NCBI GenBank assembly: GCA_004322015.1
Contig: SCQT01000170.1
Location: 1 to 64,000 of the forward strand
From: Chitinophagaceae bacterium
Lineage (GTDB): Bacteria; Bacteroidota; Bacteroidia; Chitinophagales; Chitinophagaceae
DNA: 64,000 nt
Reading direction: 5' to 3'
The notes under the pieces are model-generated. The model searched no databases. It worked only from the letters and a program-made list of their open reading frames with translations, and was not told where the DNA came from. The translations under genes and the position numbers were made by a program. Of the stretch, positions 1-8,453 are shown piece by piece (the stretch's first letter is position 1; each line of letters starts with the position of its first letter).

Positions 1-79
1 CCTTCGTAAGTTGTTATGAAATTTAACGGAGATATATTCATGTCCATCTTTTATAAATCATTTCGGCAAATATCTGACT

Positions 80-1357
80 TTATAGATTTAAAACTTGTGT
101 GTACAGGGTAGCTGCCGGCAAGGCAGGTTTTTGATGAAAGATGCTTCCGTCCGTGCAACGGGCCACCGTACTTCCCGGCCCGGCCTGATAAGTATCGCTT
201 TTCAGGAATTCTTCCCACATAGTCGCCAGAAAAACCAGGTGAACAGCCTGTCCGAGATATTCCTGGGTTATTTCCACTTCGGGCATGAGGGAAGTTTTTT
301 TCATGGCTCCGAACAGCGGGCTAAACGGCTCGCGGGGTTGAAAATCAATCGGCCCGTTTTTTACCTGGAGGATCACATTATCATGAAACCTGCCATCCAA
401 AGGCTTAAACGCTTCATAAGCCTGTTTGGCACGATCATCCCCATTATTAAAATATACGAAGGTGCGCCACATGACAATGCCACCATAAGGCTTCAGTGCA
501 TCTGCAATAGTGTTCGCACCATCGGCATAGGTGCGCCCATAAGTCAGTGGGCCCGGTTGTCCTTCACTATTCGCTTTGACCAAGAAACCACCAAAATCAG
601 GGATCATATCATAAATTCCTTTCACTTTCTCCTTCCACCATTCTTTTACCTGGGGATCCAAAGGATCCGATGTTTTCAAGCCTCCGATGATAGTAGGCGA
701 CGCGAAATTGGCAGACAGATAGACCCTGATACCATAAGGGCGTAACACACCGGCAATAGCCTGCACTCTCTTCAGGTATTCTTGCTTCAATACCTGAGGC
801 GAAGCATTGACGTTATTCAGCACGGCGCCATTAATGCCTATGGAAGCATCGGCGCCGGCATATTCCCGCCACAAGCGTTTATCCTCGGCAGTTACATCCA
901 GTGAATCATTGCCATTCCAGAATATAGACCGGCCTGCATACCCGCGTTCGATCGTTCCATTCAGATTATCCCAGTGGTCCAATATGCGCCTTTCATAAGA
1001 TGGATTGCTCACTGCTGTTTTAATGACTTCACCGGTTTGCTGGTGGCGCAACAAGGCATATACGCCATATAAGATACCCAGATCAGTATTCGCCTGTACG
1101 CCATCGGGGCCTAGCCTATATCCGTCACCTTTAATGGCAGAGTCATGCACTACCTTCAGAAAGACGGACGCGTTGGGTTTTCCCTCCCAGCCGTGATGAA
1201 GTTCCTCTTTTGCAATATCGAGGGTAGCTGAATTCCCGGAGCAGATCACCCTGACCGGGGCAGTGCTCCTGCCATGCAACCAAAGCCGGTGCCCATTCTC
1301 TGCCCTTAAGCAAATGGTGGTGAGCATTAATATAAAGATGTTGATGACGACTTTCAT
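80..1357 (-). pseudogene. GH67 alpha-glucuronidase, 3'-truncated
   Basis: Would release (4-O-methyl)glucuronic acid from the non-reducing end of xylo-oligosaccharides in the periplasm. It begins with a signal peptide (hydrophobic residues 3-17), followed by the GH67 N-terminal domain and the start of the barrel. Candidate catalytic residues are visible: E265 in LVKANSEGQ, D338 in GPIDFQ and E366 in ITQEYLG; the D-to-E spacing of 28 matches the family. The family is normally about 650-720 residues. Here similarity stops near residue 408 (DGSIFHQK) and the frame ends after an unrelated tail of about 15 residues, so the C-terminal helical domain that completes the active-site region and dimer is missing. 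Last gene of the xylan locus, after GH30 on the same strand. Probably inactive; whether the break is an insertion or a deletion cannot be decided at the window edge. Confidence 0.85.
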
Positions 1358-1398
1358 TGGATTATTATATATATCATTGTTGTTTGGTTAGCGAGAGA

Positions 1399-1500
1399 TT
1401 CAACCCTTTCAGGTTGGAACCTACTGGTAACTTTCATCCGTGAGCACAGCCCACGACTAATCAGATTGATGCCTTTCAGACATCCACAATCCTGGTTGAA
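1399..1500. repeat. 102-bp palindromic intergenic element
   Basis: Bounded by the inverted ends TTCAACC (1399-1405) and GGTTGAA (1494-1500). Inside are three short dyads: CAACC/GGTTG (1401-1416), CGTG/CACG (1439-1455) and GATG/CATC (1468-1484). It lies 42 bp upstream of the GH67 start. The TTCAACCC-type ends and the words around CCTTTCAG resemble small interspersed repeats that I associate with Bacteroidota spacers; that family assignment is from memory. Confidence 0.55.
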
Positions 1501-1607
1501 CCATTCACTAAACGGACTTAATTCATTTGTGAACATTTTTACTAAATTGATCTATGTTATTGGATCTTTTTTTCATTTTCTCATATTATTTTTCTTAACA
1601 GTAATCT

Positions 1608-2822
1608 TTAATCAGATACCAAAGTAGTTATGCTTGAACCGGGTATAGCCGCACCAAAACTATTTCCTGAAACAGATACGTCGCCTGATGCCAGGTTGGA
1701 CGAACCGGTAGTCGTATAACTTGTAAAGCCTGAAACAGTTACCCCGGTTAGATTAAACGGCTGATAAACCTCCGATGAATTTTGATTAATCACGACCACT
1801 ACTATTTTGGAACCTTGCTTATAAGCGGTAGCATAAATACCGGTAGAAGGGTTCTCTGTACAGGATATTTTTGTATAACCCGGACGGACGTACCTCGCAT
1901 ATTGCGCCATCACATAACCCAATTTCTGGATATTACCATTTTCGTCTATCGGACCATAGCTTCTTCTGATGTACCACCAGACATAAGCGCTCCATCCCAC
2001 GTTCATGCAGTCATTGATCTCTTTGGCGGCAGCCATCGCATTTGCCCAGTCATTGCCGCTGACATTCGAGTTGATATAATGTTCTGTCATCCAGACCTGC
2101 TTATCCACAGATAAAACATAAGGTTTTGCGCCGTAAATATGTCCGCAAATAAAACAGGTTTTTGTCTTTGCTTCTGCGTTGCTTAAATAATCATCAATAA
2201 ATGTTTGATCCATATTAAAAGGCTCCGGCGCCATGATAGGAGCGCCACAACTATCTCCTTCGTTTGCTACGAAGTTCGCCACTTCGGAAGCCGTCATGTG
2301 CATGGATTCGTAGGTCGCCGTAATATTAGGTTCGTTGGTCGGGCTAATAGCAGCCAATCCGCCCACTGCCGAATTAAAAGACCGTAAATAAGCAGCATAT
2401 TCTGAATAAGAAGTTGTTTTAATAGCCCCGTGGATAGTACTGTCATTTGTTTTCATCCAGGCAGGTGCCGACCATACCGAGGCAATAGCTGCACCGCCGT
2501 AAGCCTTACACATATCAATAGTTGCCTTTGCCTGGGCAAACTCCGTACTATCCACGGGGACGCACACACGAACAATGCTTAGACCGATACCCGTCGTGGG
2601 TGAAAAAGCTGCAGTCCTTTCCGCAGCAGTTAAATCACCCGTCCAATCCACGATATCTGCTCCGCCAAATCCGAAAATAGTTTGTTGGGTGGTACCCGCA
2701 TCAATAGTGGCTGCCGCTACCGTATCAAACTGAGGAGTGGCAGGAGGCTTAGGATGCGTTTCCTTCTTTTGGCAGCTAAATAAGAACATGGCTATCAGAC
2801 TAATTAAAAAAAGTCTTTTCAT
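1608..2822 (-). CDS. GH30 subfamily 8 glucuronoxylanase, lipoprotein
   Basis: Endo-xylanase that cuts the xylan chain at sites set by a glucuronic acid side group. The protein is close in pattern to Bacillus XynC: the acid/base Glu sits in SPTNEPN, the nucleophile Glu in WMTEHY, and the segment WWYIRRSYGPIDENG carries the arginines known to bind the uronic acid. A C-terminal beta-sandwich side domain follows. I set the start at 2822 because it gives a lipoprotein signal (MKRLFLISL, then lipobox LFSC), whereas the longer open frame to 2984 runs through a structured repeat. Length of about 404 residues fits the family. It lies between GH115 and GH67, both glucuronidases, which supports a glucuronoxylan role. 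Likely exported and membrane-anchored, possibly on the cell surface. Confidence 0.92.
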   Translation of the reverse strand: MKRLFLISLIAMFLFSCQKKETHPKPPATPQFDTVAAATIDAGTTQQTIFGFGGADIVDWTGDLTAAERTAAFSPTTGIGLSIVRVCVPVDSTEFAQAKATIDMCKAYGGAAIASVWSAPAWMKTNDSTIHGAIKTTSYSEYAAYLRSFNSAVGGLAAISPTNEPNITATYESMHMTASEVANFVANEGDSCGAPIMAPEPFNMDQTFIDDYLSNAEAKTKTCFICGHIYGAKPYVLSVDKQVWMTEHYINSNVSGNDWANAMAAAKEINDCMNVGWSAYVWWYIRRSYGPIDENGNIQKLGYVMAQYARYVRPGYTKISCTENPSTGIYATAYKQGSKIVVVVINQNSSEVYQPFNLTGVTVSGFTSYTTTGSSNLASGDVSVSGNSFGAAIPGSSITTLVSD

Positions 2823-3249
2823 ACGCAATTGCACGAGCAACCTTATTACCTTAGTAGCTATTAGTGTTACAGAATAAAACCTTATTAGCTTATTAAGAAC
2901 ATACAGCAAATAAGCTAATAAGGTCGAACAATTATAGGTACGATCTCTACCAAGGTTAATATGTTTGAACGTATTATAAGTCATTTTTAATTTTAAAATA
3001 TATTTTCATTGTATAAAAGTGAATGACCATTCTTATTTCTATAGACTTAACATTTTTTGATAAAAAATTTCAAAAAACAAATATCAAAATCCAAATAAAA
3101 TCTAGATTATAAACTTCAATAACCCAAACTTCTATAGAGTAGCAACTGTTTGAAATTGAAAATTTGAAAATTATTTGGAATTTGTTTTTTGTGATTTGTC
3201 ATTGGAGATTTAAGATTTAAGTTCCCCCTTCTCCCGGTTAAGATATCTG
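2823..3249. other. Intergenic region between GH30 and GH115
   Basis: The part nearest GH30 (2841-2960) is a nested inverted-repeat element, listed separately. The rest (2961-3249) is very AT-rich, with near-repeats of the type GAAAATTTGAAAATT, and shows no credible gene. No clear promoter box was found. Confidence 0.6.
2841..2960 (-). repeat. Nested inverted-repeat element, copy A (5' of GH30)
   Basis: Inner stem: CCTTATTAGCTTATT (2880-2894) pairs perfectly with AATAAGCTAATAAGG (2909-2923), with a 14-nt loop. Outer stem: ATTACCTTAGTAG (2845-2857) pairs with CTACCAAGGTTAAT (2947-2960), with one bulge. The element ends 18 bp before the GH30 start codon. Same layout as copies at 6316-6430 and 18712-18857. 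Relative to those, the inner stem has G-C here where they have C-G, so pairing is kept. Confidence 0.75.
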
Positions 3250-6222
3250 TCACTGTTTATAATAACTTTGCGGCGGTCCCAAATAACTCTGTTTCACTCC
3301 GCCCAGATCCACTACAATTTTCTGTAACACCACACCCGGATCTACCCTCCAGAATTTCAAGATATGCTCTCCTGGCTTCTCAATGTGGAATTCAGTGGTC
3401 TGAATATTGATGTTGTCGCTCACATGCTTTGCCCATGTGGTATCTGAATCATCAGCTGTCATATTCACGATCTGAGGCGGGTCGCTATCAAAAGAAACCG
3501 CGTAGCGTAAACCATGAGGCGAGTTCTCAATATTCAGCGTAGGTGAAAGATACACGTCCACTTTGACCATACCTGTATCCAATAAATACATATCATATTC
3601 CAAATGGGCATCATCTCCTCCAGGCGTTTGGGAAGCAGCCGTTACCGGAAAAGCAGTTACGGCAGATAACGTTCTCCCTAATCCCGGAATGGTTACCCAG
3701 TGAATAGAACTCCCGTTAACTGCTTTAGTATAATGCGGCGCCTCTATAGAAACATATCCGTTGCTTTCTATGAAGGTCCCTGCCCCCGGCCCCCCCCCAC
3801 CCCCCCGAAGGGGGGGGATAGAAGGATTATTGATGAGAGCTGTTACCTGCACCGGCCTGTCAGACGGGCCTGTAATAGTGATCAGGGAACTATCCTTTCC
3901 ATGCGGTGCCTGATTCCAGTTCACGCTGACCCAGATACGTTTTTGCAGATTGATTGTCCCTTCAGGTTCAGAAATTTTAATCCAGCTCTTATTAGCTTTT
4001 ATTTGGTAATCAAAAGGCATTGATCCCCGGTTAAAAATATCCATATAATATTTCTGTTGGTTATATGGATCAAAGTCAGGTAATTCTGCCTTGACTTTTT
4101 TATGGACCCAATCCGGCCATGTCATATCGGAACCCTCTATTGCCACTCCCATATCAGCCTTATCAGGCATGTGAATACGTACCACCTGCGGCATCACATC
4201 CCAGGGTGGTTCCTGCCAATAGGTATATCCAATATGCGTTTGATCCATCATGTGATCCCACTTGCCATTTTCCATTACTTTGTTATAAAAATGGGAAAGA
4301 GCGTGATCTTCTTTAAACATGGCTACGGCGCTGTCTGCCATCACATTGGTCATAGCTCTGCCCTGCTTTGCATACAGCCTGTTTTTAGCAACTGTTACGT
4401 ACAGGTCATTCAGATTAGCACAGGCTGCGGTTGGATAAAGCACTAACTGAAAAAAGGCAGGCTTAAAAGAAGTGGGCAATTCTTTATATATTCTTTCAGC
4501 TTCTTCCCATAGTGCATTATAATCACCGGTCACCCTTTCCGCTTCCCGATAATGGTCTAAACTATAAGTATCGGGGGATAACAATTCCGGCTTACGGCGG
4601 CTATTGTATTGTGTATATTCCTCCAGAATATGCGCGATTTCATCCGCATACTTATTTCCAAATTGTTCCGCGGCCCAATTTTTCGTATAACTCGCGAGAT
4701 CCTTAACCGTCCACGTATTGGCATTCCACGCATAATCTATGAAAAAGGAGATTGGAAATTCCATTGGCTTGATATCTCCCACGTTCACTACCCAGATTTG
4801 CCTGGCATGGTAGGCATAAGCCAAATGCATTTGCTCAAAAGTGCGGGAAATCTGATTGGTGTTCAGCCATTTATAGTTACGCGGACCGCCTACATAATCA
4901 TAATGATAATAGATGCCAAAGCCCCCCCGGCGCGTGCTGTCTTTCAGCGCAGGGAGCCTCCTGATGTTGCCCCAGTTATCATCGGAATAAAGCAGCGTGA
5001 CATCATCCGGAACCCGCATGCCTTCATCATAATAAGTCTGCACTTCCTTGTACAAAGCCCAATCCTGCGGGGTTTCGGATGCAGGCTTACCCGTAACTTC
5101 CGCGATGATCTTTCGTTGCTCTTTAACGATCTTTTCCAATAAAGCAATATTCGTCCCTTCGGTCATCGGCTCATCACCATTGCCTCTCATGCCAATGGTT
5201 ACAATAGTCTGACGATGGTCCATATTTTCAATGCCTTGTCTCCAGAAATATTGTAATTCCTTCGCATTGGTTTGATAGTCCCACGGACCCTTCGCGGTAC
5301 GGCGCCAGTGTTCTGTAGCCTGGTTCATAGGCTCCTGATGGGAGGTTCCCATTACAATACCATACTCATTAGCCAATACAGGGTTCAACGTATCATCATT
5401 ATTAAATGCACTTCCCCACATGGCAGGCCATAAATAATTGGCGCGCAGGCGCAACAATAATTCAAACACATGTACATAAAACTTATGATTAAATCCACCA
5501 GCCCCTGATGAGCCTGCCGAACCATATTTTTCATGCACCCATCCCGAAAGTGCAGGCGCTTCATCATTGATAAAGAATCCGCGGTATTTGACAGCAGGGG
5601 GGCCATAGAAATAAGTTCCTGCCTTCACATATACGTCTTTCTTCTTCTTAACGGGTACATCTGCCCACCAGTACCAGGGTGAAACACCCATTTCTTTTGA
5701 TAAAGCAAATACGCCATACGCAGTTCCCTGCCGGTCGCTGCCCACTATTACCAGCGCTTTGTCCACTCCTTTGAACGGATGATCCACTACCTGCAGTTTA
5801 TAGGCCTCCCATTTCCCGGAAAGGTCATTCGTATCTAATTTTCCCTCCTCAACTAACTTTTTTATGAATGAAGATTTTTCAATGGACCCAATAATGATCA
5901 TATTTTTTCCTTCCACATGATTTAATAGAACAGGTTTTTTACCTGTCACATTGATAATATCCTGTTGAAGCAATTCCGCAGCTTTATTGGCTATAAAAAA
6001 ATCATGAGGATCTACGCAAATAGATGCTGATTGCTTTAAATTCACCACGGGAAAGGAACCTTCCGCCTCTTTCTCTGTGACAAAGTCCTGAGCCTGAACA
6101 CTTGCATAGCAAAAGCACATACTGACAACGAAAACAAGAATCCACCATTGTTTTATCCGACACTCACAAAACCTGATCGTGTCTATTTTCACAAGACCAT
6201 TTATAATTTTTTGAAAAGTCAT
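3250..6222 (-). CDS. GH115 xylan alpha-1,2-glucuronidase
   Basis: Removes (4-O-methyl)-glucuronic acid from internal and terminal xylose units of glucuronoxylan. 990 residues, as usual for the family: an N-terminal signal segment (hydrophobic about residues 26-44, cleavage after SVQA), an N-terminal domain with the GSDRQGTAYG stretch, a TIM barrel (KYRGFFINDEAPAL, MWGSAFNNDD, GMRGNGDEPM, YSDDNWGNIR), a helical region, and C-terminal beta domains. Around residues 800-815 (DNA 3773-3819) a glycine/proline insert encoded by a GC-rich palindrome interrupts the link to the last domain; see the repeat entry. A run of nine C and neighbouring C/G runs makes that spot slippage-prone. Downstream of SusD1, upstream of GH30. 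The n-region before the hydrophobic core is long, so a later start is possible but no better ATG is seen. Confidence 0.93.
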   Translation of the reverse strand: MTFQKIINGLVKIDTIRFCECRIKQWWILVFVVSMCFCYASVQAQDFVTEKEAEGSFPVVNLKQSASICVDPHDFFIANKAAELLQQDIINVTGKKPVLLNHVEGKNMIIIGSIEKSSFIKKLVEEGKLDTNDLSGKWEAYKLQVVDHPFKGVDKALVIVGSDRQGTAYGVFALSKEMGVSPWYWWADVPVKKKKDVYVKAGTYFYGPPAVKYRGFFINDEAPALSGWVHEKYGSAGSSGAGGFNHKFYVHVFELLLRLRANYLWPAMWGSAFNNDDTLNPVLANEYGIVMGTSHQEPMNQATEHWRRTAKGPWDYQTNAKELQYFWRQGIENMDHRQTIVTIGMRGNGDEPMTEGTNIALLEKIVKEQRKIIAEVTGKPASETPQDWALYKEVQTYYDEGMRVPDDVTLLYSDDNWGNIRRLPALKDSTRRGGFGIYYHYDYVGGPRNYKWLNTNQISRTFEQMHLAYAYHARQIWVVNVGDIKPMEFPISFFIDYAWNANTWTVKDLASYTKNWAAEQFGNKYADEIAHILEEYTQYNSRRKPELLSPDTYSLDHYREAERVTGDYNALWEEAERIYKELPTSFKPAFFQLVLYPTAACANLNDLYVTVAKNRLYAKQGRAMTNVMADSAVAMFKEDHALSHFYNKVMENGKWDHMMDQTHIGYTYWQEPPWDVMPQVVRIHMPDKADMGVAIEGSDMTWPDWVHKKVKAELPDFDPYNQQKYYMDIFNRGSMPFDYQIKANKSWIKISEPEGTINLQKRIWVSVNWNQAPHGKDSSLITITGPSDRPVQVTALINNPSIPPLRGGGGGPGAGTFIESNGYVSIEAPHYTKAVNGSSIHWVTIPGLGRTLSAVTAFPVTAASQTPGGDDAHLEYDMYLLDTGMVKVDVYLSPTLNIENSPHGLRYAVSFDSDPPQIVNMTADDSDTTWAKHVSDNINIQTTEFHIEKPGEHILKFWRVDPGVVLQKIVVDLGGVKQSYLGPPQSYYKQ
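3773..3819 (-). repeat. GC-rich coding palindromic element, copy 1 (in GH115)
   Basis: On the coding strand it reads ATCCCCCCCCTTCGGGGGGG, then a G-rich stretch, then GGGGGCAGGGACCTT. It translates as PPLRGGGGG followed by PGAGTF. The same order (C-run, short loop, G-run, GGGGGCAGGG, RCCTT) occurs at 29179-29222 and, shortened, at 31897-31931, always in the same frame. It looks inserted between two domains of the enzyme. Confidence 0.75.
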
Positions 6223-6315
6223 TTGAATTCACCGTTTGTTTAATAATTATCTGCAGTTAAGCCACACGAAAATAAATCAAGAGCAAAAATGATTTATTTG
6301 GCCTTAACCTTTGTG

Positions 6316-6430
6316 ACCTCGTAGAAATAATGCCACCCCATCATTTTGAAGACCTCATTACCTTATCCACAAGGTATTCTTAATAAGGTAATAAGGTCGT
6401 TTTACATGTATTTTATAGATCTACCAAGGT
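6316..6430 (-). repeat. Nested inverted-repeat element, copy B (5' of GH115)
   Basis: Inner stem: GACCTCATTACCTTAT (6351-6366) pairs with ATAAGGTAATAAGGTC (6383-6398), with one mismatch. The outer stem is weaker: ACCTCGTAG (6316-6324) against CTACCAAGGT (6421-6430). The linker contains TTTATAGAT, matching the TTATAG in copies A and C. It lies between SusD1 and GH115, ending about 95 bp before the GH115 start. Confidence 0.65.
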
Positions 6431-6460
6431 AATTCTGAAATTTCAGAAAATTATTTATGC

Positions 6461-8443
6461 CTATTGATATCCCGGATTCTGATACGCCGCCAATTGTGTA
6501 CTGGTTCCCTGCATAGCATTAATCTGACCATTCGGAATAGGGCGTATATAATCCTGTGGCGTAATGGTCCGCGTGACGGTTTGCGGCGTATGGTCCCCAT
6601 AGCTGCTCCCGCATATTTGGTAACTACCGGCGATCTGCGCCCACTCCTGAGTCCGTATTAAATCGAGCCAGCGATCTCCTTGTCCGTAATATTCACGTGA
6701 AAGTTCGGATAAAATATAAGGAATGGTAATCGTGGTTGGAGTGGCAGCCATCATAGCGGCACTATTGTCCGCCACTATAGCGGAATCCCCGTTTTGGGAA
6801 TAATCCCATCTGCCGGCGCGTGCACGGATCACATTGATCAAATCATAGGCAGTCTGACCGGCATTGGTCGTAATACTACCCACTGTAGCGCCTTCTACGG
6901 CTGCTTCGGCAGCAATAAAGTAAAGCCGCGAGAAATAAGCGATCACAAAGGGACGGGTGCTGGCAGCATTATATTCTCCCAATCCACCTGCATTATCGGT
7001 ACGGTAAGGACCCAGCTTCCATAACCCCGGATATACGATCCGGCTGATGCCATTGGGATCTATTACCCAACTTGAATTTCCCGGTAAGGTGCCTGCCCCC
7101 ACATTGCTCTGGCCCGCACTACTCTCATAGGTAATATTCGGGTTGGGTTCATTCAGGAAAGTTAGTACAGGATCATTCGGGCTTATCGGTAAATTATTTG
7201 CATTATACAGCGTCGGAACACTGGTCAGTCCTGTGCCGTTTAGATTCCAGTTGCCCCGGTAAACGGTTGTAAAAGTACCGTCGTAACGCGAATCATTGGT
7301 TTTGTCTGCAAAAGTATTTTTAATTGCTCCGATCGTAGGCGCCATTCTTACCCACGGGCGTCCTAAGGGTTGATAAGTTGCCCGAAGGACGGAACTTACT
7401 TTAGTCCACGTGGTATTGGAAGAACTACTTCTTATGTTTGGATAATTCCAGGTCATCATCCATCCGGCAAAGTTATCCTCACCGCCGCCACCGCCATAGG
7501 AAAGACTAGAACCATTATAATATTCGTTTGACTGTGTGTGATCTGCATACAGCAGCTCTTCTTTGTTGCGGTCGTTTACCGCATTATGCAGATCGTAGTA
7601 GGTAGGCATTAAGCCATAAGGGCCTGGATTATCAATAGCGTGTGTTGCCACGTCATAAGCCTGCTGAAAATACCATTGAGCATTATGTCCATCCGGATCT
7701 GTTCGTGGTAATGTCACGGCCGGATAAGTGGGAATATTATTAGGGTTTTGGAGCCACCAGGCATAAGTCAGATAGGCTTCTGCCAGGTAAAGTTCTGCCA
7801 CCACCTGGGTTACTGTTCCAGTTGCACGTGGATTCACAGGCAATTCATTTACTGCGCTGTCCAGGTCCGGAAAGATGCACTTGGTATAGACTTCCGGTAC
7901 CGTATTGCGGGTAGAAAGCGCTACAGGATGCGTGTTGAACTTTAGTACACCGGCGCCCAGATCCAATGGAACTCCTCCGAACGTTTGCACTAACTGAAAG
8001 TAATAAAACGCACGGAAAAACCTGGCTTCCGCCACTAAGGATGGCGCCACTCCCGCTGCGGAACCATTTTCAATCACTCCGCTCGAGGTGTTAATGGCTC
8101 CCCAAGCACTATTCCATAATACATCGGAACGGCTGGTTGTAGAACTAATATCTCCCTGCCCTGAAAGGTCCATAACCTTAAAATTTTGGTCTGCGCTTTG
8201 ACCGTAGGTTACTTCGTCGGTACCGGTTTCACCGGTATTGTAATAATAAGCATTCCCGTATATGTTACGCAGATTGGCATACAAGGAGGTTATTCCACCA
8301 GTCACGCCTGCCTCCGTTGTAAAAAATTGAGGAGTAAAAGTACTACGCGGTGTTTCCTCCAATAGCTTGGAGCATGCCGTGAGGAGCAGCATCAGCAGAA
8401 TGACAGCTCCACTTGTATAAGTTTTTCTATGTATCTTTTTCAT
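6461..8443 (-). CDS. SusD/RagB-family nutrient-binding lipoprotein (SusD1)
   Basis: Cell-surface glycan-binding lid of the SusCD importer. 660 residues, long for the family. It starts with a lipoprotein signal (LLMLLLTACSKLLEE), followed by the helical SusD N-terminal domain (ARFFRAFYYFQLVQTFGGVP) and a C-terminal region ending in the usual ELSREYYGQGDRWLDLIRT and NPGYQ tail. The extra length lies in a loop region of about residues 300-480. Its start is 10 bp after the SusC1 stop, so the two are co-transcribed. The neighbours GH115, GH30 and GH67 suggest decorated xylo-oligosaccharides as ligand (inference). Confidence 0.94.
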   Translation of the reverse strand: MKKIHRKTYTSGAVILLMLLLTACSKLLEETPRSTFTPQFFTTEAGVTGGITSLYANLRNIYGNAYYYNTGETGTDEVTYGQSADQNFKVMDLSGQGDISSTTSRSDVLWNSAWGAINTSSGVIENGSAAGVAPSLVAEARFFRAFYYFQLVQTFGGVPLDLGAGVLKFNTHPVALSTRNTVPEVYTKCIFPDLDSAVNELPVNPRATGTVTQVVAELYLAEAYLTYAWWLQNPNNIPTYPAVTLPRTDPDGHNAQWYFQQAYDVATHAIDNPGPYGLMPTYYDLHNAVNDRNKEELLYADHTQSNEYYNGSSLSYGGGGGEDNFAGWMMTWNYPNIRSSSSNTTWTKVSSVLRATYQPLGRPWVRMAPTIGAIKNTFADKTNDSRYDGTFTTVYRGNWNLNGTGLTSVPTLYNANNLPISPNDPVLTFLNEPNPNITYESSAGQSNVGAGTLPGNSSWVIDPNGISRIVYPGLWKLGPYRTDNAGGLGEYNAASTRPFVIAYFSRLYFIAAEAAVEGATVGSITTNAGQTAYDLINVIRARAGRWDYSQNGDSAIVADNSAAMMAATPTTITIPYILSELSREYYGQGDRWLDLIRTQEWAQIAGSYQICGSSYGDHTPQTVTRTITPQDYIRPIPNGQINAMQGTSTQLAAYQNPGYQ

Positions 8444-8453
8444 GATCAGAGTT

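Noticed and set aside
95-745. 216-codon plus-strand frame
   Set aside because: Antisense shadow of the GH67 gene; no family resemblance and no start signals.
1354-1536. 60-codon minus-strand frame
   Set aside because: Falls on the palindromic element before GH67 and has no coding character.
2823-2984. N-terminal extension of the GH30 protein
   Set aside because: Would encode a structured repeat and bury the lipoprotein signal; start at 2822 fits better.
4609-5142. 177-codon plus-strand frame
   Set aside because: Antisense to the clearly real GH115 gene; composition is that of a shadow frame.
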